A stretch of DNA of 64,000 bases from Salipiger sp. CCB-MM3 (lineage in GTDB: Bacteria > Pseudomonadota > Alphaproteobacteria > Rhodobacterales > Rhodobacteraceae): the NCBI RefSeq assembly GCF_001687105.1, contig NZ_CP014596.1, forward strand, positions 1,408,181 through 1,472,180, read 5' to 3'. Below are positions 8,223 through 16,584 of this stretch, piece by piece. The translations under genes and the position numbers were made by a program. Numbering within the stretch: position 1 is the first letter of the stretch; every line of letters begins with the position of its first letter. Below the pieces are notes generated by a model. That model was not told the origin of the DNA, did no database searches, and saw only the letters and a program-made list of their open reading frames with translations.

Positions 8223-10049
8223 TCAGTCAAAGACCCGCTGCTTGGCGGCGTTCTGCGCATAGGTCGCCCGCGCGCTCTCCAGCCGCTCCGGACCGCCCAC
8301 CTGCGGCACCGCCACGTCCCACCAGTGACCGCCCGCGCCGGTGCCCGGCACCGCCGTGGTGTCGATGACGATCACCGTGGGAATGTCGCGGCTGCGCGCC
8401 TCGGCGATCTTCGCTTCAAGCTCGGCGATGTTGGCGGCCTTCTCGGCATGCGCCCCCATCGAGCCGGCGTGGGCGACGAAGTCGATCTCCGGCTGCACCT
8501 CGACGTTGCTGTCCTTGTACATATTGTTGAACTCGGCGCCGCCGCATTCGATCTGCAGGCGGTTGATACAGCCATAGCCGCGGTTGTCGGTGAGCACGAT
8601 GGTGAAGGGCACGCGCCGCATCACCGCCGTCGCCAGTTCCGAGTTCGCCATCATGTAAGAGCCGTCGCCGACGAAGCAGATCACCTCCTTTTCGGGCGCG
8701 GCGAGCTTGATGCCCATGGCGCCAGCCACCTCATAGCCCATGCACGAATAGCCGTACTCCATGTGATAGCCGCCCTTGGCGGCCTGCCAGAGCACCTGCA
8801 GCGCGCCGGGCATGGTGCCCGCGGCGCACATCACCACCGTGTCCTCGGTCGAGACCCGCTGCACCGCACCGATCACCTGCGCATCGCTTGGCAGCCCGGC
8901 ACTCTCGGGCGCCGCGGTAACTTCGGCCACCGCATCGTGCCAGCCGGTCCGCGCCGCCGGATCGTGCCAGCCGTAGAGCCGGTCCTTCAGCCCCGCCCCC
9001 AGCTTCTCCAGCACCACTTTGGCATCGCCGACCACCGGCTCGGCGCCGTGCTTCTGCGCGTCATAGCCCGCAAGGTTGATCGACAAGAGCCTGCGGTCCG
9101 CCGCCTCGAAGACCGTCCACGAGCCGGTGGTGAAGTCCTGAAACCGCGTGCCGACGCCGATCACCAGGTCCGCCCGTGCCGCCAGATCATTGGCGCAGGC
9201 CGAGCCGGTCACCCCCGGCGAGCCGAAGTTCATCTCATGCTGCCACGACAGCCCGCCCTTGCCAGCTTGCGTCTCGACCACCGGGATGCCGTGGCGGGTG
9301 GCGAACTCGGCCAGCATCTCTTCGCCCCCCGAATAGAGCACCCCACCGCCCGAGACGATCAGCGGACGCTTTGCCGCCTTCAGCATCGCCAGCGCCGCAT
9401 CCACTTCCACCGGATCGGGCTCGGGCCGGCGGATGCGCCAGATCTTGGGCTCAAAGAACGCTTCGGGGTAGTCGAAGGCCTCGGCCTGCACGTCCTGGCA
9501 AAAGGCCAGCGTCACCGGGCCGCAGTTTGCCGGATCGGTCATCACGCGCATCGCCCGCGGCAGGCAGGTGAGCAGATGCTCGGGCCGGGTGATGCGGTCA
9601 AAATAGCGCGACACCGGGCGGAAGCAGTCGTTGGCCGAGACCGTGCCGTCGTCGAAATCCTCGATCTGCTGCAGCACCGGATCGGGGCGGCGGTTGGCGA
9701 AGACGTCGCCGCAGATCATCAGCAGCGGCAGACGGTTCACATGCGCCAGCGCCGCGGCGGTGACCATATTGGTCGAGCCAGGACCGATCGAAGAGGTCAC
9801 CGCATGGGCGCGCTTGCGCCGCTTGGTCTTGGCATAGGCGATGGCGGCATGCGCCATGGTCTGCTCGTTCTGGCCGCGCCATGTCGGCAGCACATCCTGA
9901 TAGCGGTGCAGCGCCTCGCCGATCCCCGCCACGTTGCCATGCCCGAAGATCGCCCAGACGCCCTCGATGAAGCGCTCGCCCTCTTCGGTCATCTGCACCG
10001 AGAGCCATTTCACCATCGCCTGCGCGGCGGTCAGCCGGATCGTGCCCAT
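8223..10049 (-). CDS. iolD: 3D-(3,5/4)-trihydroxycyclohexane-1,2-dione acylhydrolase
   Basis: This 608-residue thiamine-diphosphate enzyme opens the ring of the trihydroxy-dione made by IolE, giving 5-deoxy-glucuronate. Three ThDP-enzyme domains can be followed. The N-terminal domain has 'AIFGHGNVAGIGEAL' and 'SSIGPGSTNMVTAAA'; the central nucleotide-like domain has 'LIVSGGGVLYSGG'; the C-terminal cofactor domain has the GDG...N motif, 'VGDGSYMMANSE' to 'LTDNRGYG'. The start at 10049 (MGTIRLTAAQ) is chosen for its GGGAGGAAC site; an ATG five codons earlier is less well placed. The frame stays open a long way upstream, but that stretch overlaps iolC and is not coding. Confidence 0.95.
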   Translation of the reverse strand: MGTIRLTAAQAMVKWLSVQMTEEGERFIEGVWAIFGHGNVAGIGEALHRYQDVLPTWRGQNEQTMAHAAIAYAKTKRRKRAHAVTSSIGPGSTNMVTAAALAHVNRLPLLMICGDVFANRRPDPVLQQIEDFDDGTVSANDCFRPVSRYFDRITRPEHLLTCLPRAMRVMTDPANCGPVTLAFCQDVQAEAFDYPEAFFEPKIWRIRRPEPDPVEVDAALAMLKAAKRPLIVSGGGVLYSGGEEMLAEFATRHGIPVVETQAGKGGLSWQHEMNFGSPGVTGSACANDLAARADLVIGVGTRFQDFTTGSWTVFEAADRRLLSINLAGYDAQKHGAEPVVGDAKVVLEKLGAGLKDRLYGWHDPAARTGWHDAVAEVTAAPESAGLPSDAQVIGAVQRVSTEDTVVMCAAGTMPGALQVLWQAAKGGYHMEYGYSCMGYEVAGAMGIKLAAPEKEVICFVGDGSYMMANSELATAVMRRVPFTIVLTDNRGYGCINRLQIECGGAEFNNMYKDSNVEVQPEIDFVAHAGSMGAHAEKAANIAELEAKIAEARSRDIPTVIVIDTTAVPGTGAGGHWWDVAVPQVGGPERLESARATYAQNAAKQRVFD

Positions 10050-10090
10050 CGTCGTTCCTCCCATGCGGCCGCCAGCGGCCCCTTCGTCTA

Positions 10091-10145
10091 GATCAAAATA
10101 TCCCGGGGGAGTTCGCGCCCCGGCGCGGACGGGGGCAGCGCCCCC
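10091..10145 (-). repeat. GATCAAAATATCCCGGGGG element with GC hairpin between iolC and iolD
   Basis: GATCAAAATATCCCGGGGGAG (10091 on) leads into nested GC pairing, ending with GGGGGC-AGC-GCCCCC (about 10131-10145). On the minus strand the hairpins precede ATATTTTGATC, so it reads as a terminator-like or attenuator element inside the operon. It shares its design with the element at 8159-8198. Confidence 0.5.
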
Positions 10146-10162
10146 TCCATTCCCGCCATCCT

Positions 10163-12076
10163 TCATGCTGCGTTCAGCCGGGCACCGGCGCGCGCCGCGT
10201 CCCAGACTTTGCAGAGCTTGGCGTAGCGCGCCGCCATCTGCTCGACTGCCTCGCCGTCGCTGACCGCGCCGCCCATCCAGGCCCGCGCCGCGTCGCCGAA
10301 GATCGTCCGGCCCACGGCAAAGCCCTTCACCAGCGGCTGGCGCGCGGCGAGCGCAAAGCTCTCGGCCAACTCTTGCTCCGGCGCGTCGAGACCCAGCACC
10401 ACGATGCCGCGGGTGCGCGGGTCGTTCTCCTCGATCGCCGCCACCGCCTTGGCCCAGGCCGCCTCGGTCTTGAACGGCTCGAGCTTCCACCAGTCGGGGC
10501 AGACGCCGAGCGCGTAGAAGCGGCGGATCACCTGCGCCGTGGTCTCGTCGTTCACCGGCGCGACCTTCGAGGGGATCACCTCCAGCAGGAACTCCAGCCC
10601 GTTGCGCCGCGCGGCGGTGAAGAGCCGCAGCACGGTCTCCTCCTGCGCCGCCCAGGTCTCGGCGTCGTCGTCGGGGTGGCAGAAGCACAGGCATTTCACC
10701 ACGTGGTCGCGCGGCCATTCGGTCAGCCCGCCGTAGTCCGGCCCGAGATCGGGCTCGAGCATCAGCGGCCGCGAGCCCGGCCATTCCACCGGGCGTCCGA
10801 TCCACAGCCCAGTGCCCTCGGCCTCGTAGAGCGCGTCGCGCCCGAGACGCCCGTCGCAGAGGATGCCGTAGCCGCCCTGCCCGCCCGCCACCTCATGCGC
10901 GGCGCGCAGGCAGAGCTGCTTGAAGGCGCCGATCTTCTCGGGTGTAGCGCCGGCCATCTCTTCCATCTGGCTGCGGTGATCGAAGGCGAAGACGCGCATG
11001 GTCGACCAGTCGCCCTTGCGGTTCGTCGCCCAATGCACCTGCTCGAGCGCCGCGTCATTGCGCAGGTCCTTTCGCTTGATGCCGCGCTCGAAGAAATACT
11101 GCAGCTCTTCCCAGCTCGGGTAGGCCGGGGTGCAGCCGTGGCGCGAGACGGCGAAGGCGCCGCAGGCATTGGCGTATTTCAGCGTGGTGGGCCAGTCCTC
11201 ACCATCGAGCCAGCCCTTCAGAAGACCCGACATGAAACCGTCGCCGGCGCCCAGCACGTTGAACACCTCGATGGGAAAGCCCGGCCCGGTCTGGCCGCCG
11301 TCGAGGCTGTCCGGGATCTCGCCCTCGAAGGCCGTCGCCCCCATCGGTCCGCGCTTGCAGACCAGCGTCGCGTCCGAGACCTTGCGCACGTTGCGCAGCG
11401 CCTCAAGCGTGTCGGTCGAACCACCAGCGATGTGGAACTCCTCCTCGGTGCCGACGATCAGGTCGAAGAGGTGCAGCGTGGATTGCAGCTGCGCGGTGAC
11501 CTCGGCGCTCTCGGCGAAGCGGCTCTCGCCGTCGCCATGGCCGAGCACGCCCCAGAGGTTCGGGCGATAGTCGATGTCGAGCGCGGTCTGCGCGCCATGT
11601 TTCCGCGCCAGCTCCAGCGCCTTGAGCACGGCAGCGCGGGTGCGCTCGTGGCTCAGATGCGTGCCGGTCGGCACCACCGCGCGGGCCGAGGCGATGAACG
11701 CCTCGTCGATATCGTCCTCGCACAGGCCCATATCGGCGCAATTCTCGCGGTAGAAGATCAGCGGGAATTGTTCCTGATCGCGGATGCCGAGGATCACCAG
11801 CGCCGTGAGCCGCTCGGGGTCGGTGACGACGCCCCTCGTTTCCACGCCCTCGCGCGCCAGCTGTTCGAGGATGAAGCGCCCCATATGCTCATCGCCGACA
11901 CGGCTGATCAGTGCCGACTTCATCCCAAGCCGCGCGGTGCCGCAGGCGATATTGGTGGGCGAGCCGCCGATGTATTTGTCGAAGGACCCCATGTCTTCCA
12001 GACGGCCACCGATCTGGCTGCCGTAGAAATCCACACCGGCCCGGCCGATGGTGATCACATCCAAGGTCTTGGTCAT
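10163..12076 (-). CDS. iolC: Bifunctional 5-dehydro-2-deoxygluconokinase / DUF2090 aldolase-like protein
   Basis: This 637-residue fusion starts MTKTLDVITI after a GGGGGAG site. Residues 1 to about 330 are a PfkB-family kinase with 'GRAGVDFYG', 'YIGGSPTNIA' and the catalytic 'VLGAGDGFMSG' loop; this part phosphorylates 2-deoxy-5-keto-gluconate. Residues from about 345 ('MRVFAFDHRSQM') to the end are the DUF2090 domain, related to aldolases of the IolJ step, with 'ILCDGRLGRDAL', 'LEVIPSK' and 'KGFAVGRTIFG'. IolC-DUF2090 fusions are common in Proteobacteria, and the C-terminal half may cleave the phosphorylated sugar to dihydroxyacetone phosphate and malonate semialdehyde. No separate iolJ is present in the window, which supports that role. 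Confidence 0.93.
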   Translation of the reverse strand: MTKTLDVITIGRAGVDFYGSQIGGRLEDMGSFDKYIGGSPTNIACGTARLGMKSALISRVGDEHMGRFILEQLAREGVETRGVVTDPERLTALVILGIRDQEQFPLIFYRENCADMGLCEDDIDEAFIASARAVVPTGTHLSHERTRAAVLKALELARKHGAQTALDIDYRPNLWGVLGHGDGESRFAESAEVTAQLQSTLHLFDLIVGTEEEFHIAGGSTDTLEALRNVRKVSDATLVCKRGPMGATAFEGEIPDSLDGGQTGPGFPIEVFNVLGAGDGFMSGLLKGWLDGEDWPTTLKYANACGAFAVSRHGCTPAYPSWEELQYFFERGIKRKDLRNDAALEQVHWATNRKGDWSTMRVFAFDHRSQMEEMAGATPEKIGAFKQLCLRAAHEVAGGQGGYGILCDGRLGRDALYEAEGTGLWIGRPVEWPGSRPLMLEPDLGPDYGGLTEWPRDHVVKCLCFCHPDDDAETWAAQEETVLRLFTAARRNGLEFLLEVIPSKVAPVNDETTAQVIRRFYALGVCPDWWKLEPFKTEAAWAKAVAAIEENDPRTRGIVVLGLDAPEQELAESFALAARQPLVKGFAVGRTIFGDAARAWMGGAVSDGEAVEQMAARYAKLCKVWDAARAGARLNAA

Positions 12077-12096
12077 GGGTCTCCCCCCTTCTTGCT

Positions 12097-13026
12097 TCAG
12101 AACCCGGCGCGCCGCAGAAAGTCCCGGCTGGCCGCCAGGTCCTGCAGGATGCTGCCGCTGTTCCGTGGGTCGCGTTCCTGTTCGATGGTGATAAAGCCGC
12201 CATAGCCGAGTTCCGTGAGCAGTGACCGGATGGCGGAATAGTCGATGCGGCCTTTGCCGATCGGGCACATGACCCCTTCGGCGCAGGCGTCGAAGAAGCG
12301 GATTTCGCGCGACATGATATCCGCATAAACTTCGGCATCTATGTCTTTGAAGTGAATGTAATCCACGCGACCTGCATAGGCGCGCAGCGTGGCCACGGGG
12401 TCCATGCCGGAATAGTCCATATGGCCGGTATCGAGGCAGAGGCCCGCGGTTTCCGCGGGAATGTCCTGTGCCAGTTGATCCAACTCGTCGGCGAACTCGA
12501 TATAGCCGCCCGCATGAGGGTGGATCACCGCGCGCACGCCGTAGCGGTCCCGAGCCAGCTCTGCGATGGCCCGGATGTTGTCCATCATGCCGCGCCAGTA
12601 GTCCGGCGACAGGCGCGGCGCGCGGTCCGAATGACCGGCGGCGTAATCGCGCACGTCGTGACCCCAGTCCATCACCGTCAGATACGGCGCCTCGAAGCGC
12701 TGGCCCGCATGGACTTGCGGCTTCGGCAGTGCGGTGATCAGGGCACAGATCTCGGCGGTCTGCCGCAGCAGTTCCTCGCGATTGGACGTTGAGACGAGAT
12801 CGTCGAAAATCGTTCCTGCAACGATGGATAGGCCGCGTTCTTCAAGTGCGCCTCCGACCCGACCCGCATCCAGCGGCATATACCCGTACGGCCCCAACTC
12901 GAGCCCGCCGAAGCCCGCTGCGGCGGCTTCGTCCAACACCTGCTCCCAAGGCGGCAGATGTGGGTTTCTCACATCGTCCACCCCCCAGCAGCAGGGCGCG
13001 CAGGTTATGGAGATCGGCCCGCTCAT
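12097..13026 (-). CDS. IolE/MocC-like TIM-barrel protein, probable inosose dehydratase
   Basis: This 309-residue sugar isomerase-like TIM barrel starts MSGPISITCAPCCWG, close to the opening style of MocC and IolE. Metal-site-like stretches are 'GLELGPYGY', 'AVIHPHAGGYIE', 'GLCLDTGHMDYSG', 'DYIHFKDID' and 'FITIEQERD'. These match the Glu/His/Asp/His/Glu pattern of inosose dehydratases. The 2-keto-myo-inositol dehydratase step is otherwise unfilled in this cluster, so this gene is the best candidate. It begins one base before the stop of the upstream small monooxygenase gene and lies 20 bases before iolC, so it belongs to the same transcript. MocC-type rhizopine enzymes are the main alternative. 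Confidence 0.75.
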   Translation of the reverse strand: MSGPISITCAPCCWGVDDVRNPHLPPWEQVLDEAAAAGFGGLELGPYGYMPLDAGRVGGALEERGLSIVAGTIFDDLVSTSNREELLRQTAEICALITALPKPQVHAGQRFEAPYLTVMDWGHDVRDYAAGHSDRAPRLSPDYWRGMMDNIRAIAELARDRYGVRAVIHPHAGGYIEFADELDQLAQDIPAETAGLCLDTGHMDYSGMDPVATLRAYAGRVDYIHFKDIDAEVYADIMSREIRFFDACAEGVMCPIGKGRIDYSAIRSLLTELGYGGFITIEQERDPRNSGSILQDLAASRDFLRRAGF

Positions 13027-13027
13027 C

Positions 13028-13312
13028 TCAGCCCGCCACATTAATGGTTTCGAAGGTGAGCCGCTTGTGGAACTGCTCGTGGAAGGCGATGAAATCCTTG
13101 GTGTGCTGCTGCTCCATGTGAAAGCCATGCGCGGCCTCATCCACCCAGCTTTCGACGAAGACCAGCTTGTCGGGATCGTCGGTGCAGGTGAAGAAATCAT
13201 AGGCAAGGCAGCCCGGCTCGGCGCGGGTGGCGGCCTGCGCGATGGGCGCGCGGGCGAGGATCTCGTCGCGGGTGCCGGGCTTCAGCTCGATGGTGATGAT
13301 GAATTTATACAT
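13028..13312 (-). CDS. Small antibiotic-biosynthesis-monooxygenase (ABM) fold protein
   Basis: This 94-residue protein fits the ABM/YgiN group of small dimeric ferredoxin-like proteins. It has 'MYKFIITIELKPGTRDE', 'TRAEPGCLAYDFF', 'FVESWVDEAAHGFHM' and 'TKDFIAFHEQF' in the family order. Members act as quinol monooxygenases, heme-degrading enzymes or isomerases; some in sugar operons are mutarotase-like. It is tightly packed inside the inositol operon (three bases after the preceding dehydrogenase, one base before the IolE-like gene), so a role on a cyclitol intermediate is likely but its reaction is unknown. Confidence 0.8.
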   Translation of the reverse strand: MYKFIITIELKPGTRDEILARAPIAQAATRAEPGCLAYDFFTCTDDPDKLVFVESWVDEAAHGFHMEQQHTKDFIAFHEQFHKRLTFETINVAG

Positions 13313-13315
13313 GGC

Positions 13316-14356
13316 TCAGGCCCCTTCGATCTCAGAAAGGGCGATGCTGCGCCCCTCGGTGGCGCTGCGCCGGGCGGCGTCGAGCACGGCCAGCGTGGCG
13401 ATGGCCGCTTCGGCAGTGACCGGGGGCGGCGTGCCGTCGCGCACGGCCTCGGCGAAGCCTTCGTAATAGGCGTGGTAGCGCCCCTGCTCGGAGGGGATTT
13501 TCACCGCCCCCGCGGCGGTGCGCAGCGTGCCCCAATGCGGCTCGGCGTCGTAGCCCCAGCCCTCAGGATCATCCACTGGGCGCTGCCCGGCAAAGATCGC
13601 CTGCGCCTGCACGTCGGTGCCAGCGGCCACATAGCTGCCCGCGCTGCCATAGGCGCGCAGTTCGCGGCAGCTGAGGTGGTTGAGCTTGCTGGCGGAAATA
13701 TGTGAATGCGCACCATTTTCATGGCGCAGGGTCAGCACGAAGCCAGCGTCGGTCGGCCCCTCGGGCAGGTCTACCATATCAAGCTGGGCATCGACCGAGA
13801 CCACCGGCCCCAGCAGCCAGAGCGCCTGATCCACCACATGGCTGCCGAGATCGCGCAGCAGCCCGCCCGTGGGGCCCGCTTCGAGCGTGGCGGGATCGTC
13901 GAAATCCATGCGCGAGTGCAGCCGCCAGACCGCGCCGAGCCGACCATCGTCGATCAGCTTGCGCAGGGTCCGGATATCCGCGTCCCAGCGGCGATTGTGG
14001 TAGACGCCGAGCGTGACACCCTTGACCCGCGCCGCCTCGGCCAGTTCGCGCGCGGCGGTGGCTGAGGGGGCGAAAGGCTTGTCGGCGATCACATGGACGC
14101 CCGCCGCGATAGCCTCGATCACCAGCGCGCGGCGGGTTTGCGGCGGCGTGGTGATGGTCACCGCATCGACGCCCGCCTCGAGCATGGCCGCAAGACTGGA
14201 GAAGATCGGCGTGCCGGGCAGCTCCGCCTGCACGGCGGCCACGGTGGCGGGCGCTCGCGCGACGACACCCGCGAGGCTGACGCCCCGCGCCGCCGCGATG
14301 AACGGCGCATGAAAGTGCCGCCCGCCCGTTCCGTATCCGACAACGCCGATCTTCAT
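13316..14356 (-). CDS. Gfo/Idh/MocA oxidoreductase, YdgJ/IolW type (probable scyllo-inositol dehydrogenase)
   Basis: This 346-residue protein starts MKIGVVGYGTGG, a Rossmann dinucleotide-binding loop. It has the catalytic 'VIADKPFAP' segment, 'GVYHNRRWDADIRTLRKL' and 'GSHVVDQALWLLG', and ends with the 'WGYDAEP' and 'GRYHAYYEGFAEAVRDG' patterns. The DKPF variant plus HNRRWDxDxxTL are hallmarks of the YdgJ/IolW branch, whose studied members oxidise or reduce scyllo-inositol with NADP(H). The substrate here is inferred from that likeness and from the operon. Confidence 0.85.
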   Translation of the reverse strand: MKIGVVGYGTGGRHFHAPFIAAARGVSLAGVVARAPATVAAVQAELPGTPIFSSLAAMLEAGVDAVTITTPPQTRRALVIEAIAAGVHVIADKPFAPSATAARELAEAARVKGVTLGVYHNRRWDADIRTLRKLIDDGRLGAVWRLHSRMDFDDPATLEAGPTGGLLRDLGSHVVDQALWLLGPVVSVDAQLDMVDLPEGPTDAGFVLTLRHENGAHSHISASKLNHLSCRELRAYGSAGSYVAAGTDVQAQAIFAGQRPVDDPEGWGYDAEPHWGTLRTAAGAVKIPSEQGRYHAYYEGFAEAVRDGTPPPVTAEAAIATLAVLDAARRSATEGRSIALSEIEGA

Positions 14357-14367
14357 GATCTCTGCCC

Positions 14368-15309
14368 TCAGCGAATGATCGTGGCCTGAAGGGCGTCGAT
14401 CGAGGACTGGATCCCGGCGTTGGTGGACATGGTGAAGTCCTCCATCTCCAGCGAGACCCAGCCGTCGTAGCCCATCATGCCGACCACCGAGAAGAACTCC
14501 TTCCACCATTGCAGATCATGGCCCGCGCCGACCGCCACATAGTTCCATGCGCGGTTGGCCACATCGGTCACCTCCTTGAGTTCCAGCAGGCCGTTGACGT
14601 CGCAGAGGCCACGCTCGATCCGGGTGTCCTTGCCGTGTACGTGGTGGATCGCCGGGCCAAGCGCGCGCGCCACGGCAATCGGGCAGGCCCCTTTCCAGAA
14701 GAGGTGGCTGGGGTCGAGGTTCATGCCGACCATGTCGCCCACTCCATCGCGCAGACGGAACAGCGTCTCGGGGTTCCATACCAGCATGGCCGAGAAGTTC
14801 TCCAGCGCGTATTTCTCGACGCCGCAGGCCTTGGCGTGCTTCACGAGGTCGTGCCAGAGCGGGAAGGCCCGGTCTTCCCATTGGTAGCGGTCGCGCTCGG
14901 GCATCTCGTCGGGCCACGACTTGGTATAGACCAGCCAGTTCGGCACCATATCGCCGGGTGCCGCTTCGGGCAGGCCCGACATGGTGACGATCTTCTTCAC
15001 GCCGATCTCGCCCGCGAGACGGATGGTGTCCTCCATCTCCTTACGGTGACGCTTGCCCATCTCGCCCGGATCGAGCGGGTTGGCCGAGCAGTTGAGCGCG
15101 GCGATCTCGAGGCCACGCGCCTCAATCTCCTTGAGACGGCGCTTCAGCTCGGCGCGGTCGGCCAGCAGCGTCTCGGCGCGGAAATGCGGTGCGGGCGACC
15201 AGCCGCCGCCGGTCATCTCGATCCCCTCGACGCCGAGGGCGACACATTTGTCGAGCATGTCGGTGAAGGACAGATCACCCATCACGTCGGTGCAGATGGA
15301 AAGTTTCAT
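14368..15309 (-). CDS. Sugar phosphate isomerase/epimerase (third TIM-barrel protein of the cluster)
   Basis: This 313-residue TIM-barrel protein starts MKLSICTDVMGDLSF. Likely ligand segments are 'VEGIEMTGGG', 'EKYALENFSAM', 'VGMNLDPSHLFWKG', 'AIHHVHGKD' and 'GWVSLEMEDF', the usual Glu-Asp-His-Glu order. It is 11 bases upstream of one Gfo/Idh gene and downstream of another. That epimerase-dehydrogenase pairing resembles systems handling 3-keto sugars or glycosides (YcjR/YcjS type) as well as inositol isomers. It is longer than IolI and distinct from IolE and IolH. The exact substrate is not recognisable. Confidence 0.8.
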   Translation of the reverse strand: MKLSICTDVMGDLSFTDMLDKCVALGVEGIEMTGGGWSPAPHFRAETLLADRAELKRRLKEIEARGLEIAALNCSANPLDPGEMGKRHRKEMEDTIRLAGEIGVKKIVTMSGLPEAAPGDMVPNWLVYTKSWPDEMPERDRYQWEDRAFPLWHDLVKHAKACGVEKYALENFSAMLVWNPETLFRLRDGVGDMVGMNLDPSHLFWKGACPIAVARALGPAIHHVHGKDTRIERGLCDVNGLLELKEVTDVANRAWNYVAVGAGHDLQWWKEFFSVVGMMGYDGWVSLEMEDFTMSTNAGIQSSIDALQATIIR

Positions 15310-15400
15310 CTCGTTGACTCCGAAGAAGTAAATACAGTCCGGCGGGGCCGCCCCGATTTGGGAGTGGGAGGAGAACCAGAGGCCGCCCCGCCGTGCCGGG

Positions 15401-16573
15401 TCACTGGTAGGTGACCCATTCCGAGCCGCCATCGGCGGAGCGGACGCAATTTTCCAGCCAGCGCACACCTTCGGTGCCGGCGGTGATGCCCGGGTAGTGG
15501 TGGGTGTCGAGGAAGGCCTCATCCCCGCGCGCCTTGGCGTCGATGGCCTCGGCGATCCACAGGTAGATATTGGCCCAGCTGTCCCCCAGCCCTTCGGTGT
15601 GCAGCGCGCCCATACGGTCCACCGCGAGGCTTTCGTCCTCGAGATAGGGCATGCCGTGGTGCAGAATGCGGTTCGGCTCGCCCTGCACCTCATAGATCAG
15701 TTGATCGGGATGGCTGTCGGACCATTGCACCGAGGCCTTGGAGCCAACGAAGCGGTAGTGCTGCGAGCCCATGTTCCCGGCGTTGACCGAGCTGACCCAG
15801 AGCCGCCCGCGCGCGCCATTGTCGTAATGCATGAGCACCGTGGCATGGTCCTCGAGCGGAGCGCGGCTGGGGATGAAGGCCTTGCGGTCGCAGAGCAGTT
15901 TTTCGATCCGGAGCTCGGGCAGCACCACTTCCGACAGATAGTAGAGATGCGTGCCGATATCCCCGAGCACGAAGGTCGAACCCGCGGTTGCCGGGTTGGT
16001 GCGCCATTTCACCGCTTCGCCCGCATCGGTATCGTCCCCGGCGTTGAAGCCGTGGGTGTACTGCATGTCGACGATACGGATCTCGCCCAGCATTCCCTTG
16101 GCCACCATCGCCGCCATCTGATGCACCAGCGGATGGCCGGTGAACCCGTAGGTGACGCCGACGATCAGCCCCTTTTCCTCGGCCAGCGCGGCGATCTCGT
16201 CGCATTCGGCCACGGTGAAGAAGAGCGGCTTTTCGCAGATCACATGGATGCCTGCCTGCAGCAGCGCCTTGGTGATCTCGTAGTGGGTGAAGTTGGGCGT
16301 GGCGACCGAGACCACCTCGACGCCATCCTCGCGCCCGGCTTCACCGGCGATCAGATCCTGATAGGTGGCGTAGCAGCGGTCCGCCGCCACGCCGAGGTTG
16401 GTGCCGAAGTCGCGACCGCGCTCGGCGTCGAGATCGAAGGCCCCGGCCAGCAGCTGGTAGGTGCCGTCGCGCAGCGCACCGGTGCGGTGCTTGTAGCCCA
16501 CCTGCCCGGTGCGCCCGCCGCCGACCATGCCCCAACGCAGGGGGCGCGAGAGTGTGCGTTCGCCGTTGATCAT
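15401..16573 (-). CDS. Gfo/Idh/MocA family oxidoreductase
   Basis: This 390-residue NAD(P)-dependent dehydrogenase has 'RWGMVGGGRTGQVG' (nucleotide loop), 'VVSVATPNFTHYEI', the catalytic Lys in 'HVICEKPLFFTV', 'VTYGFTGHPLVHQM' and the active-site-like 'LGDIGTHLYYLSEVVL'. It is longer than IolG and belongs to a different subgroup, typical of dehydrogenases for glycosides or unusual cyclitols. The start (MINGERTLSR) is 11 bases after the stop of iolG, and 91 bases of GC-rich, hairpin-forming sequence separate it from the next gene. It most likely pairs with the TIM-barrel protein encoded just downstream. Confidence 0.88.
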   Translation of the reverse strand: MINGERTLSRPLRWGMVGGGRTGQVGYKHRTGALRDGTYQLLAGAFDLDAERGRDFGTNLGVAADRCYATYQDLIAGEAGREDGVEVVSVATPNFTHYEITKALLQAGIHVICEKPLFFTVAECDEIAALAEEKGLIVGVTYGFTGHPLVHQMAAMVAKGMLGEIRIVDMQYTHGFNAGDDTDAGEAVKWRTNPATAGSTFVLGDIGTHLYYLSEVVLPELRIEKLLCDRKAFIPSRAPLEDHATVLMHYDNGARGRLWVSSVNAGNMGSQHYRFVGSKASVQWSDSHPDQLIYEVQGEPNRILHHGMPYLEDESLAVDRMGALHTEGLGDSWANIYLWIAEAIDAKARGDEAFLDTHHYPGITAGTEGVRWLENCVRSADGGSEWVTYQ

Positions 16574-16584
16574 ATCCGCTCCTC

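Noticed and set aside
10050..10805. N-terminal extension of IolD
   Set aside because: The frame is open, but it crosses the repeat element and runs antiphase into iolC; IolD homology begins at MGTIRL with a strong ribosome site.
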